From CAWAQA01 sp963784065 (GTDB taxonomy: Bacteria; Acidobacteriota; Vicinamibacteria; Vicinamibacterales; UBA2999), in NCBI GenBank assembly GCA_963784065.1, contig CAWAQA010000010.1:1-64000 (forward strand): a stretch of 64,000 bases of DNA. Reading direction: 5' to 3'. Both the position numbers and the translations under genes were made by a program. This document shows, piece by piece, positions 1-9,178 of this stretch (positions are counted from its first letter, which is position 1; each line of letters starts with the position of its first letter). The notes below the pieces were generated by a model. It worked only from the letters and a program-made list of their open reading frames with translations. It had not been told where the DNA came from and made no database searches.

Positions 1-135
1 TCACAGTAGAGCGGTCTCCGGTGTGCGGTCTTCGGTTTCGGTGGGAACCAGCTGCGTGGCCCACCGTAGACCGCAGAGCGTAGACCGCAGACCGCAGAAC
101 GACTCCGTCACGCGTCCCAGTTGTACTCTTTTGAA
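1..135. repeat. Intergenic short repeats (GTAGACCGCAG type)
   Basis: GTAGACCGCAG-like words are repeated head to tail at about 70-110, and related inverted words (GCGGTCTCCGG, GCGGTCTTCGG) precede them at 12-40. A similar GGTCTCCGGTCTACGG stretch occurs at about 23280, so this looks like dispersed intergenic repeat material. No gene is visible in 1-241. Confidence 0.5.
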
Positions 136-241
136 CAGCCGCGGCTGAGCCGCTTTCATAGACTTTCCGCTGGGGCGGTGCCGCGTCGATTCACATCCGT
201 ACCTGAAGTCGCCGGCCCACGATCGCATACATTCTGTTTGT

Positions 242-1321
242 ATGGCTGACTACGTGGGCGACGTGACTGAGACGAAGTTTCGCAACGCGTTCCTGATTCT
301 CCTCGTCGCCGTCATCTCGGCCGCGTTCGTCGCGATGATCCGCGGGTTCCTGCTCACGATCGTGCTCGCGGCGATCTTCAGCGGGTTGAGCTATCCCCTG
401 GACCGCTGGTTGCTGCGGCGTCTGCCCGGCCGCGGGGCGCTGGCCGCCCTTGCGACGCTGCTCCTGCTGCTGGCGCTCGTGATTGTGCCGGTGCTGGCAA
501 TCCTCGCGACCGGCGCGCGCGAAGCGCTGCGCCTTTCCGAGACGCTTCGGCCACGTGTCGAGCGGCTGCTGCACGAGCCGGGGGCGTTGGAGCGGGGGCT
601 TTGTACGTTGCCAGGCTTCTCCTACGTGGAGCCCTATCGGCAGGACATCCTGACCAACGCCGGCGAGATTGTGGGCAGTACGAGCGCGTTCCTGTTCGCC
701 GCCCTCTCGGCCACGACGCGCGCCACCGTGGTCTTCATCTTCGATTTCGTTGTCCTGCTCTACACGATGTTCTTCTTCTTGCGTGGGGGACCTGGACTGT
801 TGCGGGGCGTGCTCGCGCACCTTCCACTACCGGAGGCGGATAAACAGCGGATGCTCAGTCAGTTCATGTCCGTGACGCGCGCGACCCTCAAGGGCACGGT
901 CCTCATCGGCGCCGCGCAAGGAACGCTCGGAGGATTGGCCTTCTGGGCCGCCGGCCTGGATGGGGCGGTCTTCTGGGGGACGGTCATGACCATCCTGTCG
1001 ATCGTGCCCGGTATCGGCGCGGCGCTGGTGTGGGTGCCGGGGGCGGTGATTCTCATCGCCAACGATGCCCTGTGGCGCGCCATCGCGCTCGCCTTGTTCT
1101 GTGGACTGGTCGTCGGCAGCGTCGACAACGTGCTCCGGCCGCGCCTGGTCGGCCGCGACACCCAGATGCACGAACTGCTCATCTTCTTCTCGACCCTGGG
1201 AGGCCTCGCATTGTTCGGGGCCCTGGGCTTCATCCTGGGTCCCATCCTGGCGGCACTCTTCGTGACCGTGTGGGGTATGTTCGCGACCGCGTTTGGCAGC
1301 GCGGAGACCGCCGAAGCCTAG
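242..1321 (+). CDS. AI-2E family transporter (UPF0118-type membrane permease)
   Basis: This 359-residue polytopic inner-membrane protein matches the AI-2E/UPF0118 family in length and layout. It has an N-terminal pair of hydrophobic helices (about residues 15-55), a third at about 65-90, a soluble stretch at about 95-165, and a hydrophobic C-terminal half with the SIVPGIGAALVWVPGA segment and a final glycine-rich helix pair. Family members export small molecules or act as Na+/H+ antiporters, and the substrate here cannot be read from sequence. The ATG at 242 precedes the first hydrophobic helix by only about 15 residues. The dodecin gene follows 44 bp downstream on the same strand, but no functional link is implied. 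Confidence 0.88.
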   Translation: MADYVGDVTETKFRNAFLILLVAVISAAFVAMIRGFLLTIVLAAIFSGLSYPLDRWLLRRLPGRGALAALATLLLLLALVIVPVLAILATGAREALRLSETLRPRVERLLHEPGALERGLCTLPGFSYVEPYRQDILTNAGEIVGSTSAFLFAALSATTRATVVFIFDFVVLLYTMFFFLRGGPGLLRGVLAHLPLPEADKQRMLSQFMSVTRATLKGTVLIGAAQGTLGGLAFWAAGLDGAVFWGTVMTILSIVPGIGAALVWVPGAVILIANDALWRAIALALFCGLVVGSVDNVLRPRLVGRDTQMHELLIFFSTLGGLALFGALGFILGPILAALFVTVWGMFATAFGSAETAEA

Positions 1322-1365
1322 CTACAGGTGCCACAGACGCGCCGTGTGCGCGGAAGGAGAGTCAG

Positions 1366-1569
1366 ATGAGCGTCGCCAAGGTATCGGAAATCAGCGCCAC
1401 GTCGAAGACCAGCTTCGAGGATGCCATCCAGTCGGGGCTCGCGCGCGCCAACAAGACGATCCGTAATATCCGCAGCTTATGGATCAAGGAGCAGCAGGTG
1501 CGCGTCACGAACGGAAAGATCAGCGATAACCAGGTGAATATGCTCGTGACCTTCGAGCTCGACGACTAA
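1366..1569 (+). CDS. Dodecin family flavin-binding protein
   Basis: This 67-residue protein has the full dodecin pattern: a VAKVSEISATS first strand, a helix SFEDAIQSGLARA, then a strand with W and Q in IRSLWIKEQQVRV, and a last strand VNMLVTFEL. Dodecins assemble as cytosolic dodecameric shells that store or buffer flavins, with the strand-2 Trp and Gln contacting the ligand; both residues are present here. The ATG at 1366 is preceded by AAGGAGA at about 1353-1359, a good ribosome-binding site. Length is normal for the family. Confidence 0.9.
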   Translation: MSVAKVSEISATSKTSFEDAIQSGLARANKTIRNIRSLWIKEQQVRVTNGKISDNQVNMLVTFELDD

Positions 1570-1606
1570 GGCTGTCGGCATCACTCACGTGATGAGGCCC
1601 GGGGGG

Positions 1607-1631
1607 CCATACGTCGCATGCCGGCGTATGG
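1607..1631 (+). terminator. Possible transcription terminator hairpin after dodecin
   Basis: CCATACGTCG (1607-1616) pairs with CGGCGTATGG (1622-1631) around a 5-nt CATGC loop. It lies 38 bp after the dodecin stop. There is no clear U-tract, so intrinsic termination is only suggested. Confidence 0.35.
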
Positions 1632-1707
1632 ACCTCGATGTCCTGGGGGTCTGCGGCTGCCCGCCGCATCCGATCGGGTGTATTGAGCGTGATCGACGCT
1701 GCCGGGA

Positions 1708-1944
1708 TCAGCGATTCCCTTGCGTTCCCGGCGGCACATGGATCCAGACGCCGCGGCCCCGCTCGCACAGCACTCCCGACGCCACAAGCCGCTTGATGAT
1801 GCGCTCGGCGGCCTCCAGTGGCACCCCCAGCAACTCTTCGACGCGGCGAGTGGTGACGGCGGCGGCGGGATTCTGAACGATGCTGTCGATGATCTGTCGC
1901 AGGAACTCACTTCGGCGCTGCAGGTCTCGGCGTTCATCGGCCAT
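1708..1944 (-). CDS. Small winged-helix-like protein, function unknown
   Basis: The 78-residue product runs from MADERRDLQ to GTQGNR. It has a predicted helix at about 8-25, then TTRRVEELLGVPLEAAERIIKRLVASGVL, which reads as a helix-turn-helix, then a short strand pair GRGVWIHV. This resembles a compact winged-helix DNA-binding fold, as in small MarR or ScpB-like modules, but no named family is recognised. The gene stands alone between dodecin and the interrupted lipoprotein, transcribed against both. The start ATG is the only early one. Treat the function as unassigned. Confidence 0.5.
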   Translation of the reverse strand: MADERRDLQRRSEFLRQIIDSIVQNPAAAVTTRRVEELLGVPLEAAERIIKRLVASGVLCERGRGVWIHVPPGTQGNR

Positions 1945-2270
1945 TCATGTCCCCGAGGAGTGAATACAGGGAACCACCTGAGCGGCAGGCTATCATGTCC
2001 TTTCCGGTGGTGGTGACAAGATCGAGGGCGTGCGGAACATGGTGCGAATCTTTGTGCACGACTACGGAGTGCTATCGCGTTGCGTTTCGACGGCGTGCGC
2101 ATGGACGATCGTTGTCATGTCAGCCGGCTGCGCACGGCAGACCGCGCCGATCGCGCCCGGCGCCGCCACCGCGCCACGGGCGTCCTGGATCATCAGGTCG
2201 GGACCGCAGGACGGAGAGGAATCCGACGTCTGTCGATCGGATCGGTCACAGCCCTGCGTGCTGGAGGCTA

Positions 2271-3286
2271 GAGCGTTTTTTACTTGCTAAGTGGTTACTC
2301 GGCCCATGGTACACTCTTCCGACGGGAGGAGCGATGGCGGCGTATTGGATGGATTTACGCACCCGCGTGCTGCGGGACGCGGCGGGGCCTGTCGTCGAAA
2401 GAGCTGGCCGTGAGAATCGCGGTGAATGCGGGCCTGGGTGGATCGCATGAAGCAGCGCCAGCGGGAGACGGGCGAAGTCGCGCCGCGGACCCAGACCAGA
2501 GTTTCGCGGCCGCGTGTTGAGCGACCAGCAAGAAGACCGGTTGGTCGCCCTGATCATGGCGCAACCGGATGCGACCCTGGCCGAGTTGCGGACCGCGCTG
2601 CCGACCACCGCGGCTTTGAGCACCCTGTGGCGCGCCATTGGTCGGCGCGGGCTGACCGTCAAAAAAAACGGTACACGCCGCCGAGCAACGCCGCGCTGAT
2701 GTGGCGGCGGCGCGCCGCCAGTGGCAGGACACGCAGTCGCTCCGCGACATGCGGCAGGTACAGTGTTTCTCGATGAGTGTGGTGTCACCACCGACCTCTT
2801 ACGTCGGTATGGTCGCAGTCCGCGCGGCACGCGGCTGCACGACCACACGCCCTGCAGCCACTGGCAGACCCACACGGTCGTCGCGGCGTTACGCCTCGAG
2901 GGCCTGACCGCGCCCGCGGTGTTCGACGGGCCGATGGACGCCGCGACGTTTCACGCGTACGTCGACCAAGTCTGGCGCCCGCGCTGCGCCCGGGCGATGT
3001 GGTGGTGCTCGATAACTTGGCGGTGCACAAGCAGCCGGAGATTGCCGCGGCGATCGCCACGGCCGGCGCGCATGTCCGCTTCCTGCCGCCCTACAGTCCC
3101 GACTTCAATCCCATCGAACAGGCCTTCGCCAAACTGAAAGCGTTCCTGCGCGCGGCGCGCCCACGCACGTTCGATCACGTGTGCGAGTTGATCGCTACCG
3201 CGATGCGACTGTTCACCGCACCCGAATGCGCCAACTACATGCGCCACTCGGGGTATCGCGTCGCTACACCGTTATGAAAAACGCTC
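2271..3286 (+). mobile_element. IS630-family insertion sequence, 1016 bp, TA target duplication
   Basis: The ends are inverted: GAGCGTTTTT at 2271-2280 and its complement AAAAACGCTC at 3277-3286. Both are flanked by TA (2269-2270 and 3287-3288), the hallmark target-site duplication of the IS630/Tc1 superfamily. The size and single DDE transposase fit the family. It has inserted into a lipoprotein-like gene. The transposase frame is broken several times. Confidence 0.85.
2334..3277 (+). pseudogene. IS630-family transposase, frameshifted
   Basis: The start reads MAAYWMDLRTRVLRD. The reading frame then changes several times, but every piece is recognisable: a helix-turn-helix part (SSKELAV, then RAWVDRMKQRQRETGEVAPR), LVALIMAQPDATLAELRTAL, LSTLWRAIGRRGLTVKK, then the DDE core. 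The three acidic residues are visible in FLDECGV, VVVLDNLAVHK and SPDFNPIEQAFAKLK, and the C-terminus is APECANYMRHSGYRVATPL. With about six frame changes it is inactive as sequenced. Intact residue content suggests at least some indels are assembly errors. Confidence 0.8.
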
Positions 3287-3753
3287 TAGCAGCGACGCGC
3301 GCCCGATGGCTGTCGTCGTCTCTGTGTATCTGTATCCGGCGGGCGCGCCGACGAGTACAGCGGCGCGTTTCAATCGACGTTCATCCAAAGCGCCGGTGGC
3401 AGAGGATACGAGGCCAAGGTTGATTACTCGATCGCGCCCGGAGCCCTCCCGTCAGCGGTGGCTGCCGGGGGACGTGTGACGTCCACGCCAGGTGAGCATG
3501 CATTTCGCCTTGCGCTGCTCGGCGAAGTGCCTGCCCGGATGGATCCGCACCAGTTCGAACAGACCGTCCCGGTGCAGGTCGTGCGTCTCACGGAATGACC
3601 TGACGCCACCGGACGAACTGGAAGGAATCCACCTGCTCACGCCCGGGCGGGGCGGTTCCTCCCAGCTCGTCCCTGGCCAACGTGCATTTCGCGAACGTGT
3701 GACCGTTCTTACGGGTTTCTCGTCGCGACTACGGGGAAACCCTCAACCCCGCC

Positions 3754-4755
3754 TCAGTCCTCGTCGCCTTCGTCGCCATCGCTATCGCCCTGCCGTGTTG
3801 CCGTCACCCGCCAGATCACGAGCTCGACAACCTCCGCATTCTCATCCCACGTGATCCCGGCGATGTCACCGCGTTCGTTGATCGCCAACGCCTCGCCAAC
3901 GCCAAGGTCGATGTTGACTCCGGCTGACGGGCTGACGAACGCTCGCGTTTCCGACGGATTGGGGTGGTAGAGACCCACGATCGTGCCGCCGGCATTGATC
4001 GCTCGCGTGGCGCTGAACGCGGGGATCACACCGGCCAGACGACGACGTGTGTTCCAGCGGGCCGCGTGGAACTGAGGATCCCCCGCGCAGGGACAGACCG
4101 CCCCCGCCACTTGACCGCGGTCGTTGATATCGACCGCGGTTGTGACACCAGGGCCGGGAAGCACGCGGGTGCCCGTGCGCCTCGACCACACGAAGGCCCT
4201 GTTCCCGATCTGTCCGACGATCTCCCCACGCTCGTTGATCGCTGCAGGAATCCCCCGATTCACCCGCGTGACGACGCCGCGCTCCCACAGGCACCCTCCG
4301 AGCGCGAGTCCGTTATCATCGGAACACACGCCCGCAATCTGCCCTCGATCGTTGATGTCCGCCGGCAGGAAGCTTCCCAGGTCGACAAAGCCGCCCCGCT
4401 CCGACCACAGGAAGCCGGATATCTGTTCGCCGCGAAACACGTGACCGACGACGACGTTGCGATTGTTGATGCTGGTCGCGACGCCTTCGATTTCACCGAG
4501 GAATATGACGAACCCTTCGTCGGGCGTCCACAGAAACGGTACGGTCCGTTCGCTCGTCGTCGAAAAGGCGCGTCCGACCACGGTTCTGCGCTTGTTGATC
4601 GCCTCGACGTTCACCGACAAGCTCGGCGGCGTCCCCAGCCTCGTTGTGGTGATGCGATACTGCGCGCTCTTGCCGGACTCGGCTATCGCATCGGAACTCG
4701 CGCACGTGAACACCAGCAGCATTGCGACGGCGAAGGACAGTTGTTTGCCAGACAT
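3754..4755 (-). CDS. Secreted HAF-repeat protein
   Basis: This 333-residue protein has an N-terminal signal peptide (MSGKQLSFAVAMLLVFTCASSDAIA) and about seven copies of a roughly 40-residue unit centred on INxRGxIxG: for example ADINDRGQIAGV, AINERGEIVGQI, DINDRGQVAGAV, AINAGGTIVGLY and AINERGDIAGIT. This is the HAF extracellular repeat family, probably a beta-propeller-like fold, of unknown function and common in soil Acidobacteria and Proteobacteria. The C-terminus is acidic (GDSDGDEGDED). It is transcribed alone. Only the two-residue Cys-containing repeat is odd (VCSDDNGLALGGC). Confidence 0.85.
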   Translation of the reverse strand: MSGKQLSFAVAMLLVFTCASSDAIAESGKSAQYRITTTRLGTPPSLSVNVEAINKRRTVVGRAFSTTSERTVPFLWTPDEGFVIFLGEIEGVATSINNRNVVVGHVFRGEQISGFLWSERGGFVDLGSFLPADINDRGQIAGVCSDDNGLALGGCLWERGVVTRVNRGIPAAINERGEIVGQIGNRAFVWSRRTGTRVLPGPGVTTAVDINDRGQVAGAVCPCAGDPQFHAARWNTRRRLAGVIPAFSATRAINAGGTIVGLYHPNPSETRAFVSPSAGVNIDLGVGEALAINERGDIAGITWDENAEVVELVIWRVTATRQGDSDGDEGDED

Positions 4756-5140
4756 GGAGGAACTCCAGTTTGGAAGGACCGTTCGAACGCCAACGGAAGG
4801 CGCCCCGCAGGCCGCCAGCCGTATGACCTGGATGGCCGCGCGCTCCGCCGCGCGGCAAGGGCATCGCTGAGCGCCGTCAGATGAAGGACCGCGGCAAGGC
4901 GCAGAATCTACCCATCACTGCCCCCTGGGATGGACTTCGAGCCGCAAACCGTATGTAGAGGCCTCGTGATTGACGCTGGAGAGGAAAAGCGAGCTCAAAG
5001 GGACTTTCAGAATTGAGCACTTACCGAGGAGGATCAAGCTCGACCGTAAAATTTTATGAGAAGAATTGTGAACGAGAACAGCCGCCCGCATCCCGGGGAA
5101 CGTGGGGACTAAAGGCCAGTTGATGGTGCACTAGTGGCAT
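4756..5140. other. Intergenic region, no gene seen
   Basis: About 385 bp upstream of the HAF-repeat gene, which is read leftward. It holds the presumed promoter for that gene but no clear -35/-10 pair, no RNA gene and no convincing reading frame. It becomes AT-richer at about 4960-5060 than the flanks. Confidence 0.5.
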
Positions 5141-5171
5141 GTCCTTGTGATTTCCAGAGCGGGCCGCCCGC
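5141..5171. repeat. 31-nt dispersed repeat, copy 1 (second copy at 34947)
   Basis: GTCCTTGTGATTTCCAGAGC followed by GGGCCGCCCGC at 5141-5171 matches 34947-34977 at 29 of 31 positions, differing only at two adjacent bases (CA versus TG). The 3' end is self-complementary (GCGGGC/GCCCGC). The copies are 30 kb apart. Confidence 0.7.
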
Positions 5172-5273
5172 CTTCCGCCTTCAGGCGGAAGATCGTGCGC
5201 GGATTGGTACTTCCGGCTCAAGCCGGAAGCCAGCAGGATTCGAACCGTTGTGGCTTCCGCCTTCAGGCGGAAG
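5172..5273. repeat. TTCA/TGAA-loop hairpin repeats (three copies)
   Basis: Hairpins CTTCCGCC-TTCA-GGCGGAAG at 5172-5191 and 5254-5273 flank a related hairpin CTTCCGGC-TCAA-GCCGGAAG at 5210-5229. All have 8-bp arms and a 4-nt loop. The same family recurs across the window at about 7.96, 9.07, 15.3-15.5, 25.13, 36.5, 43.5, 45.9, 54.6-54.9 and 62.9 kb. Confidence 0.85.
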
Positions 5274-5300
5274 ATCGTCGCGGGCTGTACGATCGGCTGT

Positions 5301-5801
5301 ATGAACGAAGCGGTCATTCGCGGCGCCGGCCTGGGACTGACCGCCCTCTACGCCTTGTTCATCGCCTGGCTGCTCGTGCGTCAGCCGACCACGCTCGCCG
5401 AAGTGACCGGCACCCTGTCGTCTGCCGCTGGCCTCTACCAGATCGACCAGCAGGCGTTCGACGATGGGCTGCGCTACTTCCGCAATGACCAGTTCGTCGA
5501 AGCGCGTGCCGCCCTCGCGCGCGCGGATCCGGCCCGCCGTGACGCGCTGACGCAGTTCTACGTCGTGTACAGCTTCTACCGGCAAGGGTGGGGCCGGCTG
5601 TATTCCGACGACGCGTTGTATCGGGCGGGATTGGAGGCGATCGATCGCGCGATCGCGCTTGCGCCGGGCGGCCGCCTCGTCGTCGAGCATCCGGACCAGC
5701 AGATTCGCACGGCGGACGAGCTGAGGGCGGAGTTCGAAGCAGGACTGCGGCGAGAGGCGTCCGACTTCAACCCGTTGCGGGTGTTCGGCGAGCGCAAATG
5801 A
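5301..5801 (+). CDS. Membrane-anchored TPR-like protein, function unknown
   Basis: The 166-residue product starts with a short N-terminus and one membrane helix (GLGLTALYALFIAWLLV, about residues 8-26). A soluble part follows with TPR-like helical pairs (QAFDDGLRYFRNDQFVEARAALA, then YRAGLEAIDRAIALAPGG). The open frame extends upstream to 5250, but that extension is encoded by the hairpin repeat and gives MASAFRRK, so ATG 5301 is preferred. The stop overlaps the next start (ATGA at 5798-5801), implying translational coupling to the membrane protein that follows. The two probably form a complex; the role is unknown. Confidence 0.7.
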   Translation: MNEAVIRGAGLGLTALYALFIAWLLVRQPTTLAEVTGTLSSAAGLYQIDQQAFDDGLRYFRNDQFVEARAALARADPARRDALTQFYVVYSFYRQGWGRLYSDDALYRAGLEAIDRAIALAPGGRLVVEHPDQQIRTADELRAEFEAGLRREASDFNPLRVFGERK

Positions 5802-6482
5802 CCGCGGCCCGCGAAGCGATCGTCCTGCCGTCCCTCTTCCTGACAGTGGTGCTGGCCGCCGGCGTGCGGCTGGGAACGCCTCTCGTCCTGGGCGCCGCCA
5901 TCGCTTTACACACTGGCGCTCGCGGTGTTGTTCGCGAGCCTGCTGGTGCAGAGCGGCGCGCTCGATCCGCTGCGGCTGATGAGCTCCTCACGCTCCGCCC
6001 TCGCGAACGCCAACGGCATGGTGTTGCTCGGCGCGCTCTTCCTCGCGAGCGCACAGGTCTTCACGATGCTCACGCCGGAGTCGGGTCTTCCGCGCATCAT
6101 CATGAGCCTCTATTTCCTGGTGCTGATGTTCCAGACGATGGCGGCGGGTCCCGACCGCGTGCGCCTGCTGCGCAGTCTCGGCGTGACGTTCGGCGTGGCG
6201 TTCACGCTGAAGTTCGTGGTGCTCAACGCGCTGGCGGACCCTGCGAGCGGCCGCCTGGGGCGAACGCTGCAGATGCTGCTCGAGGGTGTGACGCTCGGTG
6301 CGCTGACGCAGGATCTGCAGCATCGGGCAGCTGGCTATATCGCCTTCGTGACAGTCGGAATGTTCCTGCTGTCGGTCTGGATGTTGCCAGGGCGGATGGC
6401 GTCGAGTGATCGCCCGTACTCAACCGGGCCCCGGGATGCGGACAGGCGGAGAATGTCGTCCTCCTCGACCGGGCTTGCCTGA
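5798..6482 (+). CDS. Polytopic membrane protein coupled to the upstream gene (one frameshift)
   Basis: It starts at ATG 5798, which overlaps the previous stop. It reads MTAAREAIVLPSLFLTVVLAAGVRLGTPLVLGAA in frame, then continues after a single-base shift near 5910 as LALAVLFASLLVQSGALDPLRL and on to GRMASSDRP. The restored product is about 228 residues with five or six hydrophobic helices, including ALFLASAQVFTML, IIMSLYFLVLMFQTM, SLGVTFGVAFTLKFVV and YIAFVTVGMFLLSVWML. No family is recognised. The arrangement suggests a small two-component membrane module with the TPR-like protein. Confidence 0.6.
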
Positions 6483-6684
6483 ACTGATGTACCGGAGGCA
6501 ATCCGGAGTCATACGATGGTCCCGCGTAACGCCCTGGCGAGTGCGGCTGCGCGCACGGCCATCATCGTGGTGGCGCCGATGCGGTCATAGCCTGTTCGGC
6601 ACGCTCGCCAGCGACGCCAGCCGGCGTTTCTGCATCCCCTCGAACCACCGTGCTATATTCCGGGCACGCTGGAGGGGAACTGAC

Positions 6685-7108
6685 GTGAGACACATCTACT
6701 ACTTGCGGCCGGCAGCGTGATCGTCGCGGTTCTCGGCGACTGCGTCCCTCCAGGCCCACCACTCGCCCTCGGCTATCTTCGACATGGAGAAGCGGATCGC
6801 CGTCACCAGGCACGCTCTTCCAGGATCGATTGGATCAATCTTCATATCGTCGTCACCATGGACGCCACAGAGGCGATGGCGGGAAGATCGATCGCTGGAC
6901 ATTCGAAAGCAATCCGCCGTCGTGGTATCGCAGCGTCGGGCTCGCCCGCGCCGACTTCGCCCAGCCATCGGTCACACGGTGACCGTGGAAGGCGCTTCGC
7001 GCCAGGGACGGAACGCTCTTCGGTTACATGCGGAAAATCACACTCCCGGACGGCACATCCCTGGAATTGATCACGCGGGGATCCCAAGTAGCAGGAGAGA
7101 GAACATGA
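6685..7108 (+). CDS. DUF6152 family secreted protein, broken by frame changes
   Basis: Pieces in three frames assemble a typical DUF6152 protein: an N-terminal export segment, the post-cleavage AHHSPSAIFDMEKRIAVT, DWINLHIVVTMDA, KIDRWTFESNPPSWYRSVG, ARADFAQPSV, HTVTVEG, and the C-terminal GTLFGYMRKITLPDGTSLEL ending ITRGSQVAGERT. The intact paralogue at 52035 shows the same AHHS and INPH landmarks. The proposed GTG start at 6685 follows GGAGGGG. A TGA at 6718 and at least three frame changes interrupt it as sequenced. The stop overlaps the next ATG (ATGA at 7105-7108). Function unknown; probably periplasmic. Confidence 0.55.
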
Positions 7109-7919
7109 CGCACGTATTCTTTCGCCTCGTCGCTTGCGCGATCCTGATGCCGAGCGATCGCGCTGGCGCAACAGGTGAGGCAGCGGCTCGGGGCAAAGTG
7201 CTTTGAAGCGGCTCATCCGGACCTGAGCGGCGTGTGGAGCTACGCCATCGATCGCGCGCCGGCGGCCCTCAAGAAGGAAGTGAACGGGACGGTCACTGTC
7301 GTGAAGATCGACCAGAGCGCGCGGCATGGCGACGCGACGTCGGTCCGCGGCGTGCTTCCGTCCACGCCGAAGCCATCCTACAAACCGGAGTTCCAATCCA
7401 AGGTGCAGGATCTCTTCGACCGCCAGAGCCGGACGGACCCGGTGTTCTACTGCGGCAGGCCCGGAGTCCCGCGTATCGGTCCGCCGCGCAAGATCGTGCA
7501 ATTGCAGAACGAAATGATCTTCCTCTACGAGGACATCTCCGGCGATCCGTACCGCATCATCCCGACCGACGGCCGTCCACATCGCGCGCGGGCAAACCCG
7601 TCGCACTACGGCGACTCGGTCGGCAGGTGGGAAGGCGACGTGTTCGTGGTTGACGCGAGGAATTTCGTCGAGGACACCTGGTTCGGCGAGGACGGCTATT
7701 TCCACACCGACGCCATGCGCGTCATCGAGCGGCTCTGGAAGGATGGCGACAACCTCGTCTGGCAGGCAACCGTGGAAGATCCCGGCGGTGTTGACGGCCC
7801 CCTGGACCATGCCGCCGCGTCTGACCAAGCCCTCCAGGGAACTGCTGGAGGAGTCGCCCAAGTGTGTTGAAACGGACGCGCCGAAGCTACTGAACAACGA
7901 TCATCACCTGCAGCGATAA
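7105..7919 (+). CDS. Secreted PDLSGVW-family protein (paralogue 1 of 4), frameshifted
   Basis: Starting at ATG 7105 with a signal-like segment (MTHVFFRLVACAILM), it shifts frame near 7160-7205. It then reads AAHPDLSGVW, DPVFYCGRPGVPRIGPPRK, SVGRWEGDVFVVDARNF, GYFHTDAMRVIERLWKDGD and, after another shift near 7787, EDPAVLTAPWTMPPRLTK to NNDHHLQR. Restored length is about 270 residues. The same landmarks occur in the genes at 44099, 45027 and 52438. The family is widespread in Acidobacteria, secreted and functionally uncharacterised. It is coupled to a DUF6152 gene, the same pairing seen at 52035-53331. Confidence 0.7.
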
Positions 7920-7957
7920 GCGCGCGGTCCAATCACGCGGTCGGCCTTCACCGCCCA

Positions 7958-8024
7958 GGCCGACCTGAAGGTCGGCCTCTACACAAACACGGAGGAGCTG
8001 TGGCTTCCGCCTTCAGGGCGGAAG
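7958..8024. repeat. TTCA/TGAA-loop hairpin repeats (two copies)
   Basis: GGCCGACC-TGAA-GGTCGGCC occupies 7958-7977. CTTCCGCC-TTCA-GGGCGGAAG at 8004-8024 carries one extra G in the right arm. Both follow the general plan of 8-bp arms and a four-base loop. Confidence 0.8.
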
Positions 8025-8041
8025 ACCATAGAGGAACTGCC

Positions 8042-8949
8042 ATGTACGCGATTCTGGGCGCCACCGGAAAGGTGGGCCGAGCCACCGTTGCCCGGGCTCC
8101 GCAGTCGCGGCTTGCCCGTGAGAGCCGTGGTGCGCGACGCCGCCAGGGCAGGCGACCTCGCGCGGGCAGGCTGCGAGCTCAGGGTGGCGGAGCTCCACGA
8201 CGCACGCGCGCTCGCGGCGGCTCTCGACGGTGCGCAGGCGGTGCAGGTGATCTGCCCGATGAGCCTGCGTGCCGACGATGCCCTTGGCGATATGCGGACC
8301 ATCGTCGAAAGCATTGCCATGGCGCTCGAGGCAGCGCGCCCGCGAGCCGTGGTCGCTATCTCGGACTACGGCGCCGAGGTGGGTGCGGGCAGCGGGGTCA
8401 CGCTGCTCTTTCACGAGTTCGAGGCGCGCCTGCGCGGCATCGGCAGCGCGACGACGTTTCTCCGCTCCGCGGAGCAGATGCAGAACTGGATGCGAATCCT
8501 CAAGTTTGCGGCCACGAGCGGAGTGCTGCCGAGCATGCATCATCCGTTGACGAAGGTGTTTCCGACGGTTTCGGCAAGCGACGTCGGAATCGCCGCGGCT
8601 CGACCTCCTGCTCGACGATGTCGAGCCCGGGCGGCAGCGCATCGTCCACATCGAGGGTCCGCGGCGCTATACCGCCATCGACGTCGCGGCCACGCTCGGC
8701 GCGCTCGTCGAGAAAAAGGTCACGGCCCGCGAGCTCCCACGCCCTGAGTGGCTGCCGGTCTTGCTCCGCGCCGGGCTCGGCGAGAGTTACGCCAGGCTCG
8801 TGGTCGAGCTCTACGACGCACACAACGCGGGGCGCATCGAGGCGGAGCGCGCGGCGGGCGAAGTCCGTCTCGGCCGGACGGAGCTCGGCGAGGTCTTCAC
8901 CGCGTTGCTCGCATCGCGCGGCGCTCACGAGTGGACCGTCCAGAACTGA
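8042..8949 (+). CDS. NmrA-like NAD(P)-binding protein (two frameshifts)
   Basis: The N-terminus MYAILGATGKVGRATV carries the GxxGxxG Rossmann motif of atypical short-chain dehydrogenases. After a shift near 8090 it continues GLPVRAVVRDAARAGDLARAGCELRVAEL, QAVQVICPM, AVVAISDYGAEVG and WMRILKFAATSGVLPSM. After a shift near 8598 it continues with LLLDDVEPGRQRIVHIEGPRRYTAIDVAA and a helical end ESYARLVVELYDAHN. This is the NmrA / NAD(P)H:quinone-oxidoreductase-like family of about 300 residues. Substrate unknown. It lies just outside the biosynthetic cluster, so any role there is speculative. Confidence 0.75.
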
Positions 8950-9067
8950 TTGGGACACTCACAAGAGGCCTCCGAGTGCGATTCTACGGCCGCGACAGCG
9001 GAGCGGCCGGTAGGAATTCCGAAGAGACAGGCCACCAATCCTGAAGCTCATTTGTTGACATTCGTGG

Positions 9068-9120
9068 GGGCCGCCTTCAGGCGGCCCAGGGCGGCCGGTG
9101 AAAGCCGGCTGAAGCCGGCC
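9068..9120. repeat. TTCA/TGAA-loop hairpin repeats
   Basis: GGGCCGCC-TTCA-GGCGGCCC at 9068-9087 is a perfect member. A second, imperfect GCCGGC-TGAA-GCCGGC hairpin follows at about 9104-9119. They lie between the NmrA-like gene and the adenylation-domain gene and mark the left edge of the biosynthetic cluster. Confidence 0.75.
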
Positions 9121-9178
9121 CCCCCACGGTCGCCAGATCAGCGTGTTCGGTCGAGCCAGGCTGCGCGTTACAACAGCT

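Larger units (their letters stand above)
2030..3598 (+). pseudogene. Lipoprotein-like gene interrupted by an IS630-family element
   Basis: The 5' part (2030-2270, GTG or ATG 2039) encodes a signal-like segment ending VVMSAGCARQ, a plausible lipobox. Removing the element and one TA copy joins it at 3289 and keeps the frame open through ARPMAVVVSVYLYPAGAPT. A single-base loss near 3350 then shifts to a frame reading YSGAFQSTFIQSAGG, GYEAKVDYSIAPGALPSAV and finally FEQTVPVQVVRLTE before the stop at 3596-3598. The ancestral protein would be about 185 residues. Its family is not recognised. The coding sense on both sides of the element indicates recent disruption. Confidence 0.6.

Noticed and set aside
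6406..6720. Small + strand frame before the DUF6152 gene
   Set aside because: Composition is Arg/Trp-rich and non-natural, and it runs through the start of the better supported DUF6152 gene.
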